From Carex sylvatica (taxonomy: Eukaryota; Streptophyta; Magnoliopsida; Poales; Cyperaceae), in the NCBI GenBank assembly GCA_964058845.1, contig CAXKVR010000112.1, positions 1 through 44,459 on the forward strand: 44,459 nucleotides of DNA, given 5' to 3'. This document shows positions 10,881-23,163 of this stretch, in pieces. The notes under the pieces are model-generated. The model was given only the letters and a program-made list of their open reading frames with translations, did not search any database and had not been told where the DNA came from. The position numbers were made by a program, and so were the translations under genes. How positions within the stretch are numbered: position 1 is the stretch's first letter; every line of letters begins with the position of its first letter.

Positions 10881-11467
10881 GTTGGCTACTATGCTTATAT
10901 AAGCATATCCCCACATATGCTTATAACTCATTTTTGTGTTTGCAATGTTCAAATGGTCGATCAGAACCGTTCAACTTGTTCTCCATATTAATATGTTCTT
11001 GGACACCAAATTTTATATTTTTCTGAATTTTTTTACTATTTATTAAGCCACTTTGAAAATCGCTGATCCAACGGTGGCTTAACAAAACAGTAAAATCAGA
11101 AGCCACCGTTGGATCAGAGATTTTCAAATTAGCTTAATAAATAGTAAAAAAATTCATAAAAATGTAAAATTTAGTCTCCAAGAACATATTAATATGGAGA
11201 ACAAGATGAACGGTTCCGATCGACCATTTGGACATTGAAAATACAAAAATGAGTTATAAGCATATGTGGGGATATGCTTATATAAGCATAGTACACAACA
11301 AGAAGTAGGCACTTTTCGCGAGGGTAAAAAGTGACTTTTAGCGATGGAATACCATCATAAATGTGCTTTTCTATTAGTGACGGTACTTTTAACGACGGAG
11401 TACCGTCATAAATGCACTTTTTATCCTCGCGAAAAGTACCTACCTTCTTGTAGTGGTAGCCAACCTC
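10878..11467. mobile_element. Mirror copy of MITE A1 with its nested CACTA MITE
   Basis: This is the reverse complement of 8232-8821. The nested CACTA-type MITE lies at 11294-11455 with the same TAC/GTA flanks and internal sequence as 8244-8405. It belongs to the right palindrome arm, so the CACTA insertion also predates the inverted duplication. Confidence 0.9.
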
Positions 11468-11535
11468 TATATATATATATATAATTATTATTTACAGCAT
11501 GTGAGTCATTACAATTTTTTTAATATTTAATATTT

Positions 11536-11829
11536 AATATTTTTAATAAAAAATTGTGTCCGTACGGTTTGCTTCCAATTGAAAGTCTATAAAATTCATC
11601 GGTGGGTCCTACGCGTGTTATGTTAACGAGATAAGGATGCAAGAACAAGATATGGACGGAACGGTATTGACTATTGAACACACACACACTGACACACACA
11701 CCAAAAAATAAATACAAATATTGTTTAATATATGAAACCAATTAAGACCGAATCTCACGGGCTGGACCACAAATATATTGTATATTTATAGAGTTAGAAA
11801 CCGATCAAAGGATTCACAAAGAGTGAGGT
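11536..11829. other. Unique spacer with a (CA)n microsatellite
   Basis: The sequence is unrelated to the flank left of 8164. It holds a short ACACACACAC run around 11680-11700 and no supportable gene. Confidence 0.6.
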
Positions 11830-12262
11830 ACTCACAGTGGAACCGAATTTTTTTTTCTTACCACCCCATAAAATCTGAATTAAATAAATACCATCTAGTT
11901 ATTAAAATTTAAGATTTTGCTACGAATTCGGATTGAATCTGCGGACGGATTCCAAACCCGTGCGCATACTGAACCTGTAGATTGATCCGCTCACACCCTG
12001 GAACTGCGCACTAATCCGTGCACGTATTGAGTCGGCGCACCGACCCGTTCGCACACCTGGTTGGTGCACTAATTAGGTTTCACCTATATATGCACAGAAT
12101 CAATTCTGTCTTTCATTTCTCCACTCATTCTTCACCAAGACTGCTGCATAGGTGAGTTTTTTTTTTTATCTTTTCATCCTTTTTTTTTTCAAAAAATTTA
12201 TTTTGTGTAGTATTTTTTAATTTAGTGCATTATTTTGTAATATTAGGTTCATTCAACCAATT

Positions 12263-13533
12263 ATGATTAGAATTGCTTGTTATTTTGGTGGTGAAGTATT
12301 ACAAGGATCAAATGGCGCCTATTATAGCCACCAAATGCCGAAAATGTTCAAAATCGGCTTAGGTTTGAATTTTAGAGGTATAAATAGGAAAGTGTACCAA
12401 CAACTCGGTATTGAACACTGTAATTATGAAGTGGTAATTACCGCAGGAATCAATATTGGCCAAAGCAACCAAACCTAGTTCCAACATCTTTCGGTACAAG
12501 ACGATAACAGATGGGGTTATATGTCCAAATGACAATGAATATGACAACTCCTTTCAAGTTTCTAGAGTTATATGTGGTAGCCAACCCTAGACATAATCCT
12601 AGACAGAACTCCAAACAGAACACTAGACGATTGTTGTAGTTGACTCAGGGTTTGGGGCTCGAGCAATATGTAATGGGGCCTAACCGGGCCCCGTTTGTAG
12701 CGGGACCTAGTCGGGTCTCATCTGTAGCGGGTCCTAGTCGGACGCCATCTGTAGCGGATTCTAGTAAGGTCCAATCTGACAGGGGTCGATCTCAGATTCC
12801 ATCCTCGCCCTCTAGCCGAGTCCAATCTGAAAGGGACCAATCTGAAACCCTATAACGACTTTATTATGCTGACAATACGGACGAGGATTCTGAAGAAAGG
12901 GAGGCAGATGCTAATTGGGATGATAATGGTGGACGGTAGGGTATCAGATCACAGTGATGAGGATACTGAAATTCCTGTGCTTAGTAGGCGAAAGTGGCCT
13001 ATATTGGGTCGTGGGAAAAGACATATGTTTGAGCAATTTCATGACACATTAGGGTTTGAAGAGGCCGATAGCTTTTTTTTTGCGACATGTGAGGTATGTT
13101 TGTTAATTTATATTTAATTTTAATTTAATTATTTAATTATTGTTATTAAATTGATGTTGTTTAATTTTTGTTGTTTCTTTTGTAAATTAAAAGGGAGAAA
13201 GACATGAATTGTCTGAGGGGATAACATATGATAGTAAGGATAAAATGAGAGATGCAATTAATCACTTGTACATCAAACAAAATAGAGAGATAAAAATACA
13301 CACAGTGATACCACCAGGGCGAGGTACAAGTGTGTTAGTGTCTGGCGCAGGTGGGCGTTGGTTGCGAGGGCTACAGGCTTTAGTAATACTTGGGCCATCA
13401 CGAAGAATGTGGCAAAGCACACATGCCATGCATCAGCATCTAAGTTAGATCATGCAACAATGGGGGTCAGCTGTGAGACATGCCACAGACCCAAACTCTT
13501 TAATGCGGAAGCGTATTGGTCGTCGTAGAGGAT
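12263..13533 (+). pseudogene. Truncated Mutator transposase N-terminal region
   Basis: A first stretch (12263-12478) starts MIRIACYFGGEVLQGSNG and resembles the N-terminal lead of plant MuDR-type proteins. It is followed by a Pro/Ser-rich repeat region (about 12640-12855) and an acidic stretch. After a likely intron (about 13092-13194, GT...AG) comes ELSEGITYDSKDKMRDAI, matching the pattern of the Mutator DNA-binding domain (PF03108 type). With one frame change it continues into THTC-like and SCETCH segments, then stops (about 13533). The DDE catalytic domain and SWIM zinc finger are absent. Several stops and frame changes make it a pseudogene. A TATA-like CTATATATGC lies near 12084 inside the left terminal repeat. 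Confidence 0.7.
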
Positions 13534-14063
13534 ACTTATCTGATTATTTTGCATCCCCGTCAAGGTATGAGTCTGCATTCAATTTCAAAACAAACAAACA
13601 TATAACTTACCTATTTTTATCTAATAAAAATAAAAATAATTTACATTTCTCAAAACGTTAACTTACATATGATTTTTCTGATCTTGTGCTCCTCGAATTT
13701 ATACTAGCAAAGAGGGTTGATACTCTCTTTCGTCATATTTAGAAATATGGTACGGGTCAGTGATAAATCCAACTGTAAATCATCTTGCGTACGATTTTCA
13801 TTGCTACCGCTGGTGGACGCCATACTAATATCAAATTTATCAATTTTGTCAATTTTGACATCTATCGATAATTTCAAACAGTGCAAATCTAACAATAATA
13901 TAAATATCTATGGTAATTCAATAATATATCACCATTCTTGGATGAATCGATAAAAAATCATACAATCTATGCTAATTCAGAAAAAAAAAAATTCCGATTT
14001 AGTGTATTTCTACTCAATTTTGGTCTAAATACAACAATGTAATAATAACTATATTACAATTTT

Positions 14064-14452
14064 GAGGAGGAACCAAGTTACAACAATTTTTGAGTTACAA
14101 CAAGTTACAACAAACTATTTTTTACATTTTTAAAGTCCAAGTCGTCGATCCAAATCGTTAGATGTGATCTCTACAATAAAATATGATTGGAGACCAAATT
14201 TTAAATTTTTAGAATTTTTTTACTATTTATTAAGATGGGTACAAAAACTAGTCAAATTCAGACCATTGAATTTTGTACCCATCTTAATAAATAGTAAAAA
14301 AATTTCAAAAATATAAAATTTAGTTTCCAAGCACATTTTATTGTGGAGATCATGTTGAATGGTTTGGATCGACGATTTGGACTTCGAAAATGTAGAAAAT
14401 TACTATTGTAACTTGTTGTAACTTAAAAATTGTTGTAACTTGATCCCTCCTC
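14064..14452. mobile_element. Hairpin MITE H inserted in the MULE, 9-bp duplication
   Basis: The ends are GAGGAGGAACCAAGTTACAAC and the complement of GTTGTAACTTGATCCCTCCTC, and the class I core (TTTACTATTTATTAAG and complement) forms the arms. The flanks TACAATTTT (14055-14063) and TATAATTTT (14453-14461) match at eight of nine bases, fitting the 9-bp duplication of Mutator-type transposition. The duplication decay suggests an old insertion. Confidence 0.82.
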
Positions 14453-15075
14453 TATAATTTTTGGACATTTCTAAATTGATCTAAATTCTAAGTTGAACAA
14501 TCCTAAGTTGGTACATTTCTAAATTATAAATTATAAATACAATTTGTAAATTCTAAATACAAGTTCTAAATTCTAAATACAGGTTCTAAATACACAAATA
14601 TTTCAATATACTACTATTTTGTTAAATACTCAACTAAACTACAATAATACACAAAAATTCTAAATACCTAACTAAACTACTTAATAATACAACTAAATAA
14701 CAAATTTTAACTAAATAAAAAAAAAAATTACCTTTTTACTGGGAGGCTCTGGACCCTCTGGTGCGCGGTACTGCCCTTGGAGGCTGGGGATGGTAAAAAA
14801 ACGAGTGCGCGTCTGGGGTGTATCGTTTTTTAGCACGCACATCGATTGGGGATGCGAACAGGTCAGTGTACTGATCTAATACGCGCACGGATGCATGCGG
14901 AGGCTCATTAAGCGAGCCGATCAGTCCGCGGGCCCAATACGCGAATGGGTTGGCGATCCGTCCGCAGATTCAGTCCAAATTCGTGGTGAAATTTGAAATC
15001 TAATTATTCAGATAGTATTTACTTAATTCGGATTTTATAGGGCGGTAAGAAAAAAAAATTCGGACAGTGAAACCG

Positions 15076-17427
15076 CTAAAAACTAAGAGAAATGGAAATC
15101 CACCAATAATCCCAAGTTGCCAATTTGATGTAAAAGTCTGAAAGAAGACCCCATTTCTTAGATGAATTCACATCCTCTCAGGATACCAGACTAAGTACAA
15201 TTGAATCGAAAGGTTCAAAATTGTTATTTTTAATTTGGCACGTCTCAAAGCACAATTAATAGTGCTCCTCAGATATCCGAGTAAGAACTGAACGAAATTA
15301 AATCTGGACCGTCCTTTTCAATTGTGTTGAGTCAGGTACCTGAGAGAATACGGATCCGTTTTAGATGATTCGATTCACCAACTTTTTTTTTTTTTTTTGT
15401 GGCAGACAAGTCGATCCGTAGTCATTCACTGAACAACTGTTTATATTACAAGATCGCCTAGTAAAGATATACACTGATGACATGCCACATCCACTTTTTT
15501 TTTGGTTTGTAAAAACCTTGGCAGCGAAAGATTTATTTAATACATGCCCCATCCACTTTATAAGAATATTTTATTCTTTTTTCTCATGCATGAAAGATTT
15601 ATTTAATACAGTGTACAAGAAATTTAAATTGAACTGATCATTGAAAAAGTTTGTTACGAGCTCGTTCGATTCAAGCTTAATTTGTCATGAACGAGTTTAT
15701 GTTTGATTCAGCTCATCTCATACTGACTTGACTTATTTCTCAGTTTGTTGAAAGAAAAATGAAGAGTTTTCCTCCGACATGTACTTGAATTCACTATTTA
15801 TCTTTATGTCCACCATGAGATGAATCTTTGTAACAAGAAAAAATTAAATATCAATTTTTTTCTAGCTCATGATTTATGGATGGCTTACAATATCGAATTG
15901 ATAAAAATCTTTGATGTTAATGTGTTGGAAGCGACTCACAACATAAATGAGATGTTAACAAGCTGACTTGGCTAAAAATTTGAACAACTCAACTTGATTC
16001 AGTTCATTTTGACATCAACTGAATTCAAATTTTGTGGAAGTATTGTTGTGCCCTTGCTAGTTGCCACTTGCCACTAGCCACTACATGAGAGGGGAAAAAA
16101 ATGAATAGAGCACTCAACGACGGCAATGACAGCTGAAATGACAGGGATGGTGGTCGTTTTTGGCGTGATTGTGACAATGTGACATGATGACTTACTGGGT
16201 CCGTCATTCCCAACAAATTAAAACAAGGTGCCAGACTGCCAGTATGCCACCGCCCACTGGTTTAATTTCTTTATTCCAAAATAAGCCTGCTTGACTCACT
16301 TTTGCTCAATTGCTCCAAAGTCCAAACTAATTAAGTAATGATGAATTTCCAAAATAAGCCTGCGTGACTTCACTCTGGATTGTCGTTGCGTGTTGACCTG
16401 TCACTTGCTTAATTACCCACATCGTCTGCAACTAAGATGCATCCACCCATTGACATTAGATTTAGCTCCAGTGCCGACCTCTCCGAGTCTCGAATCCATA
16501 TCCTCAAGTAGCTGAAGACAAAAGATAAAATAATCTCAACCGAATCAAAAATCAATTCAGTACCAATATAAAATATTGTGGAGAGAGGGGTTGTGAGGGC
16601 AAAGTCAGAAATTAATACAAGGATAGGCAAAAATTTAATTAATGCAGGTAAAAATTATAAAGATTATACTCTGCAAAAAAAAAGATTGGACTGTACAAAG
16701 TTGAATTTTGAATAGACCACATACATATTAGTCTAAATTTAACTTTTAAATATCAGAGACTTGATTTTTAAAATCTAGAAATAAATATCTCAGTCCTAAT
16801 GTGGCTCTGTCAATTAAGTGTCCATCTTGAGATTCACGTATGCCTTCAATCTCATTCTACACGGTTAAGTGTTCCAATTCCAACCTATGTCTTTATCACC
16901 TATGCATGTATTTGACCTCATAGATCTTGCACATTTATAGGCAAAATAGACTAAAATTAATCTGTTGTTAAATTTAGGAGATACCGAAGGTGGCTAATTT
17001 TTTTCTAAAAGTATAAATTTTAAACTTTTAATTTTTATAAGTTTTACAGTTGAATTTTTATGGGCTTGAATGATCAAATTTTATAAAATAAAGTTACACT
17101 ATCATTGCTCATTTAACGCTTTCAATATAAATTTTCTGATTCCTTTTTCTCTGCTAAAATTTAAAATAAAAATTATTCCAACTAAATTAACACCAGTGTG
17201 AGGTTAAATATATAATGAAAATCCCTGTAGTACTTCAAAAGCTTTTTACTAATACTCCCTCGAAATGTTATTTTGTTTCTCTCTAATCAAACTTTTTTTT
17301 TTTATTAAAATATGATTTATATATTTATCTAGAAAATACATGATAGAAAAAAGATAAATGATAAGTAGAAACAAAATCGACTCTAATTAAAAAATCTATA
17401 AGTACGACCATCAACTTGTCTCACAAG
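15076..17427. other. Intergenic stretch without a supportable gene
   Basis: I found no convincing exon or intact element. Around 15650-16020 are divergent motifs of the GAGCTCGTTCGATTC type at one end and AACTCAACTTGATTCAG at the other, which may be remnants of a degenerate repeat. CCAAAATAAGCCTGC occurs twice (near 16276 and 16350) as a short direct repeat. The small open frames at 16025 and 16409 lack any recognisable motif. Confidence 0.45.
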
Positions 17428-19396
17428 CAATATTATTAGAACTGGACCGGACATCGAACCGGCAAAACTTCGGTTCAACGGTATACTGGTCGGATTGGTG
17501 GTTCAACTAATTCAATTGCTGGTTTTTTTAAAACATATATAACTTATTATGAAAATCAAACTGGTCATTTATTTTTGTGTCTTCAAACAATAATGAGAAT
17601 ATATGCATAATTGAACAAAATATATAACTCTAACAAAGAATAACATGTCAAAAAAACACAAATAATAGAAAAGCTACAATATAATATAAGTTCAATATTT
17701 TGATAATAGAAAAGCCACAACCATTAGAATTGAAATATCATGATATTAATGAGGCCAAAACTAAATTGGGAGAAATTTGATCATTCAAGCCCATAAGAGA
17801 AACCTGGGACTTCATATATTCGTTGAATTAGAAATATTAGAAGAGACAATTTAAGGTTCAACTTGACCCAATACATACCAGTTCACCTATATGGTAACTT
17901 AGCAAGAATTGAGACCTAATGAGCCTCTATCATTTTTAATTGTCTTGTCAACTCTTAGCTTTTCAATTATGCTCCATGAAGCCTCCATTAAATCTAACTT
18001 ATCTAATATAACTTAACCGTAGTTCATATTTGTTTTCCTACTACAGTGTACAACTATGCGTTGGTATCAGGTCTAACAGAAATAGTACTGGAATCTGATA
18101 TGGTGACAGAAATAGTACTGAAATTTGGTATGGTGACAGAAATCTGATCGATTGACATAATAAATTGTAAGAACTGAGATCGATTGACATAATTCAAAAT
18201 AAGTCATGAATGTGATTCACATAATAAATTTGAAACCATGCTTTCTGGATTCTAAACAATACACATTTAAACCTCTTTTTTAAAGAACATATAAGCTGGC
18301 AAAATTCTCATCATTCTTACAGTACAATTAAGGGGTTTTAGTACCTTATGTTTTCAATTTTGATATTTAACAGTAATACATTTTTAAGTTTAAAAGCAAG
18401 AAATAGGAATATACGTGGGTGAATAAGCATGTTGTATGATGAATAAACTCTTTTATTCATCATTTAGAATTTGGTCTTTAATGCTGTCAGAAAGTTGATT
18501 TGGTGCATTTGTTTTATATCATACAGTCTGAATTAAAATATATGTTCTTTTTTCCTCTATTTAGTATTTACCAATACTTATCTTTCTTCTAAAGAATAAA
18601 CCACAAGTTTGGTGATGCTTAGTGTCTTACTGGCATGTTATAAAAATATGTTAAGTCATGCTTACTTTCAATTTTCACTAAAAAATTTACTCGCACTAAT
18701 TGATAGAGAGAGAAACATGTATAGACTTATTACTAGACACTTAGAGACAATTATTAACAATCCACTACTCTCACCTAAATCTTATTTTGGTTCGAGCATT
18801 TCATAGAACACTTTTAGTGCATTCATCTAGCTATGCAATACAATCAACTAAAAAATTTAAGCTTTTGAAATACATGTTTTATGAATTCAAATTTAAACTA
18901 AAGGAGATTACTTACAATATTTGATGCATGTTCTTTAGTGCTTTTGTGTTAAATTAACCTGGCCTTTAGAAGAAGATTGAGCCTATTTGCATTTATCTAA
19001 CGAGAGTAGTCTGAAAAACTTAGATTGGTTCATATCTTTCTCAGTGGGTCTTGCACTTTGGTTTGAAATTAGGTACATGGTATTAAATATAAGAAGATTG
19101 AAGAAGACCAAATTTTAGGAAGTAGGAGAGCTAATTTGTCATTTCATTTCATCTAATTAGCGGGGAGAATAGAGAAGAAACGAAGAATCCTTACGTAAAA
19201 TACGAAATCTTATTTGAACTGGAGTTTTACGCAATTTTGTCGAGTGAATTTTCAATACTAACCGACAGATTAATTAAATTGGTTTTAACCGATCTAATTG
19301 CTTAACGAGTAATATAAAAGAACTGAACCGAACAGTTGATCAGTTTTGGTTTTTTTCGGTCCAACCAACTAGTCCGATATGATTCTGATAACACTG
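17428..19396. mobile_element. Non-autonomous hAT element, 1.97 kb, with 8-bp target duplication
   Basis: The element is bounded by perfect 8-bp direct repeats CTCACAAG (17420-17427 and 19397-19404). The left end CAATATTATTAGAA and the complement of the right end CAGTGTTATCAGAA match at 11 of 14 positions, with all three differences transitions, as expected from decay. CAGTG-type ends and 8-bp duplications are hallmarks of hAT transposons. Both subterminal regions carry GGTTCAACC/CGGTTCA/GGACCGG motifs, possible transposase-binding repeats. I see no transposase domain inside; the interior is AT-rich with a short internal tandem repeat near 18080-18190. Confidence 0.88.
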
Positions 19397-19404
19397 CTCA
19401 CAAG

Positions 19405-20983
19405 TCTCATATGAAAAAAAAAATAAGCACATAGTCTCCGTTCAACAACACCTTCTTTAGTTTTCTTAAGCGTTTTTTAGTTTCCTTATTAGTTACGTAA
19501 TTATCTGAGAGCTGACCCAGCCCCATCATCAAATCTTGTTAATTTTCTGACCTTAACCCCCCAGCTCCCTTCAAAGACATTAAATGAAGGCGAGACGGGG
19601 GGCATTTTTGGAAAGTTAGTAACGATTGGACAAAAATGAATTAAATTTAATTCACCGTGTGCGTTGAATCAAGGCGATGTCAATTTCAGAAAAGTGAACG
19701 ACATATTTGCAGCATAAACTTTTTAACTTGCGATGTTGCGGATGATTAATTATCTAAATATCAGCTTCAACTCAACTACACAGATTGTAAGTAGAATATG
19801 ACAAAGTTTTCTTGCTCTTTTTTTTTTGATGAATTGGCTGCCAAATAAAAAGTTTTCTTGCTCTTTATCGTGCTGATTGGCAGATCCAACTTAGGTGGGA
19901 CCTGATCGTGTCGCGTGGACACCACACGCCATTTACATGTCATTCTACTGTGGTCGTCCTCTTTGATTATTTGTAAAACGAGTTGCGGGTATATGTTTAT
20001 TATTATCCGTTACATTTCTGGATGCGGAAGTCTCCATCACAAAATATCTAAAACGAATTCGGATTTCAAGTAAATATCTGATAAAAAAGGAAAATGGAAA
20101 GAGCAGCTAGAATCTATCCGCACCCTCAGTACGCACCGTTTTGATACGATAACATCATCTACGTGTATATACGTACCTACGTGTACGTCCTCTTATAATT
20201 ATGCATGTGATTTATACGTGTACGTCTATTGCTTCAATTATAATTATGTACATGTGATATACATGCTTAAATTTGATAGAAAACTAATCAAGCCTTATAT
20301 TTTGTTTAAAATATATATAATTTCAATGAAAAGCAAACTCATTTTTTATAATCATTTTAACTAACAAATCTATATTAATTTCAATAAAAGTGAAAATTTA
20401 ATTTCTTACAAAATTGTTAAATAGATATCAACTTAAATAGCTCAAATCGGCCATTTCAAATATTAAAAGTCAAGATTTGAACCCAAAACATTATGGCCAG
20501 CTCGTAGTCATATTTTCATCAACATCCGAACCATATTTTCTTGATAAAATGGTTGAGTCTCTTGCTAGCTAATTGTCCCTATATTATGATATACAATGAT
20601 TTTAAATACAGCTGCATATGCGTATGTAGTTTGTTGCCACATTCAAAATATTATGCAGATTGATATGTAGCAGTATGCATTTATGCGGACACATAATACT
20701 ACATGCATAAATATTACTTTGTTAGCTTGTTATGACTCATGACTATGAAAATTAACTGTGGATATTTACAACTCATATTAAAATATATATCTGCATTAAA
20801 ATTCATATATGTAGTATGCAGTAATCTTTCTGTAGATATATATGAACAAAACTGTATTTTAAAACATTGATGATGTATATTAAGCTCTTAATATCTGCTA
20901 GTTCAATTTTTCAAACGTTTTTTTTTTAATTAAAACTATACTTATTACGGGTACAATCTATTATTACTTGACCAACAAACCAG
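19405..20983. other. Intergenic stretch without a supportable gene
   Basis: AT-rich sequence with a short direct repeat of AAAGTTTTCTTGCTCTTT (about 19804 and 19850) and local ACGTGTA-rich repeats near 20155-20230. I found no exon, RNA gene or bounded element. Confidence 0.45.
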
Positions 20984-21146
20984 AACAACAACAAGGTAGA
21001 CACTTTTTGCGAGAGAAAAAACGCATTTATAACGGTACTCCGTCGCTAAAAGTATCGTCACTAATAGAAAAAGCACATTTATGATGGTATTCCATCACTA
21101 AAAGTCACTTTTTACCCTCGCGAAAAGTGCCTACCTTCTTATTGTT
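20984..21146. mobile_element. CACTA-type MITE, third and degenerate copy
   Basis: The body matches 8244-8405 closely, including GGTACTCCGTCG, CGTCACTAATAGAAAA and TTTACCCTCGCGAAAAGTGCC. The termini have decayed: the left end reads AACAACAACAAGGTAG in place of CACTACAAGAAGGTAG, and the right end reads CCTTCTTATTGTT. No 3-bp duplication is recognisable, so this is an older insertion than the one in MITE A1. Confidence 0.85.
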
Positions 21147-21530
21147 AATTAAATTGCAACATGATATATATCAGGAGTGAAATCCGATACGGTACAATGG
21201 GAACTGAGTACAACATAAGATCGAGGATTTTTTTTCTGCAACATATGATATAACTTTTGATAACATACCATGCTCCTAATATATAATTATGATATGGCTC
21301 TAACCCATTAGGGCATTAGCTAGAGAGCTCATGCCACTTGACAAAAAATATATATTGGTCCCATACAATCAATTTGGTTGTTGGACATGAGTGCGCAATT
21401 CAAAATCGGAAAAGATAATATTGGTCCCATAAAATCAATTTGATTGCTGGATATATATACATGAGTGCTCAAAGCTGCCCTTATTGACTAAAACACTTAT
21501 CTTTTACGCAAAAAGAGATAATTATGGATA

Positions 21531-21885
21531 TATACTGACTGTGTTTTGCAAAGCATTAATGCTTTTTAATGAGTTTGACTTTAAATCTTGTGTTTAGATA
21601 TGACCAACTAATTGAAAAAGTAAATCTTTACTTGTCATATATGAGTATGTATACACATAATTTATACCTTATTTTACATGCCAAATCAATGAAGAGAGGA
21701 TTTCTAAATCTAATGCATGTATCATTATTAAAATAAAACACCGTTGTCTAATTTGACTGAAATTGCACTCTGTGCATCTCAAACTTATTTTCAAAATTGC
21801 TTCCCCGTTTAATTTAAGCCCAAGAAAGCCCATGGAGAAGATAACTCATTGAAACTTGTGTTACTTGTCCAACCCAATCATCTCC
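21531..21885. repeat. Segmental duplication, copy 1
   Basis: This stretch is collinear with 25547-26395. Shared landmarks in order are TGTGTTTTGCAAARCATTAATG, CTTCAAATCTTG-like sequence, ATGCCAAATCA, AGAGAGGATTTCT, AAAATAAAACACCGTT, CATCTCAAACTTATTTTC and GTTACTTGTCCAACCCAATCAT. Copy 2 has about 490 bp of extra sequence. The function of the duplicated unit is not apparent. A nearby short direct repeat (TATTGGTCCCATAMAATCAATTT) lies at about 21353 and 21418. Confidence 0.78.
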
Positions 21886-22806
21886 TTCTATGGTCTTTAC
21901 AAACCCAATCATCGAAAGCTAGAGACAAGTTTGAGAAAATGTGTTTTGACTGCCACCTGCCAGTTGCCAAATTGAAGTTGAACCAAGGCAAACTATACAT
22001 GTCATTAGTTGCCACTTGCCAAATTACTGAACGGCTGAACCATTCCTTCAAAATTGGACACAGGCCTGCATATGACAAGTGGGACCTGTACTGTCTGTCG
22101 ATGTTAACAAGCATATGACAAAATATTTGTAGTATTTGGTGGGGACTTGGGAGCCTATCCAGTTAATTCAGGCCTGTGTACATCCTTATCTCAGTTTTGG
22201 GCTGCTTATCTGATTTAAGCCCATTGCGTCACAATCCAGTCAAGCCTCTCTAGTCTGTACACGCATCTCCTGCTCAGAATTAGTCCAAACTTGTACAATT
22301 TTAGTCTAATATTTATTAAGCAATAAATATTAGATTATGTAATAGTGTATACTGAAAGCTGTTGTGTACTCAAAGGACAAAATCCTAATCCAAGTTTATG
22401 TAACACAGTTTATAATGGAGGCTATACGGTGAGTTTTTTTTTTTTTTTTATATATTAATTTATACAGTGAGTTTTGTTTATCAAATTTTTTTTTTTCCTT
22501 TTACCAAGAGATTCCATTCCCATCCTTCTCATTGCTATGTGCCTCCAATATTGCACCCACAAAGAAAGTGTTGACATCAACAAAAAAACTCATGAAAGTA
22601 AAAACCAACCTAGGGAAATTAATTTATTGCAGTGCAGTGCACAAGCAACTGCTGGAATAACTTATTAAAACTTCACCATATCTTTGCAAATTTTTTATAC
22701 CAAACCATATCTTTGCAAATTTTTTATACCATGGAGTATCTAAACTTGAAACAAGAAGAAAAGAAAGAAAATTAAAGAAAATAACAAGTAATCGATGGGA
22801 GATTAT

Positions 22807-22983
22807 TCTCTGCGGAGTTTTTCTGTGCGGAGCCGTGCGGTTCTTTTTATCTGATTCGTTCGTTTTCGATCGGACAGGCCATAACAAGAGCTGTTTTTTT
22901 AAGATCTAATCTAATCCGTCTGATCAAAACAAACAGATCAAATTAAAAGCTTCACAGCTCCGCACGGAAAAACTCCGCAGAGA
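22807..22983. mobile_element. MITE with 27-bp inverted repeats upstream of the small gene
   Basis: The left end, from TCTCTGCGGAGTTTTTCTG through GTGCGGAGC, is mirrored at the right by GCTCCGCACGGAAAAACTCCGCAGAGA to 22983, with one mismatch. It has no coding capacity. I could not identify an unambiguous target duplication, so the superfamily is open. It lies about 180 bp upstream of the start codon at 23164, within the presumed promoter of that small gene. Confidence 0.8.
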
Positions 22984-23072
22984 TAGCATTCCTTCCGTAA
23001 TCGATCGCCTGATGGGAATGGCAATATTTGCGATCCATTGAACCTAGCCTTAAACACTGTTTTCTGTTACAG

Positions 23073-23084
23073 TATATATATAAA
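23073..23084 (+). promoter_or_regulatory. Likely TATA box of the small gene at 23164
   Basis: TATATATATAAA lies 80-90 bp upstream of the ATG, in a less repetitive context than the window's many (TA)n tracts. It is followed by a pyrimidine-rich stretch suitable for a transcription start. This position supports the downstream reading frame as a real gene. Confidence 0.5.
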
Positions 23085-23163
23085 CCCATCTCTGATCTCT
23101 CTGCCCACTCATCATTGATACCAAAATCACCATCGATCTCCCCTTGTTCTAATAATTATAATC

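Larger units (their letters stand above)
8164..11535. repeat. Near-perfect 3.37-kb palindrome composed of MITEs
   Basis: Every landmark at position x in the left arm reappears as reverse complement at 19699-x, so the arms (about 8164-9834 and 9865-11535, 1671 bp each) align without net indels. By eye I found only a few differences: a CT/TA shift in the microsatellite near 8832, one transition near the centre (AAGCCAC against AAGTCAC), and a short non-palindromic spacer at about 9835-9864. Left to right the order is: unique flank, MITE A1 with nested CACTA MITE, truncated MITE B1, MITE C1, MITE A2 (centre), then the mirror image. Sequence outside 8164 and 11535 is unrelated. Small open frames on both strands are mirror images and not genes. 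Confidence 0.95.
11830..15075. mobile_element. Defective Mutator-like element (MULE) with long terminal inverted repeats
   Basis: The left end (from about 11836) and the reverse complement of the right end (to about 15070) share an inverted repeat of at least 150 bp at roughly 75-80% by eye. It includes CCGAATTTTTTTTTCTTACC, TAAATA and CTGCGGACGGAT, followed by less similar GC-rich sequence. Long terminal repeats around a degenerate Mutator transposase N-terminus indicate a MULE. The catalytic domain is absent, so the element is non-autonomous. I could not find a convincing 9-bp target duplication, so the exact ends are uncertain by several bases. A hairpin MITE (14064-14452) has inserted into its right half. 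Confidence 0.75.

Noticed and set aside
8572..11127. Paired 60-70-codon open frames on opposite strands (for example 8572-8778 and 10921-11127) with similar proteins
   Set aside because: They are mirror images inside hairpin MITEs; the same peptide arises wherever the core occurs, with no start context, splice sites or known domain.
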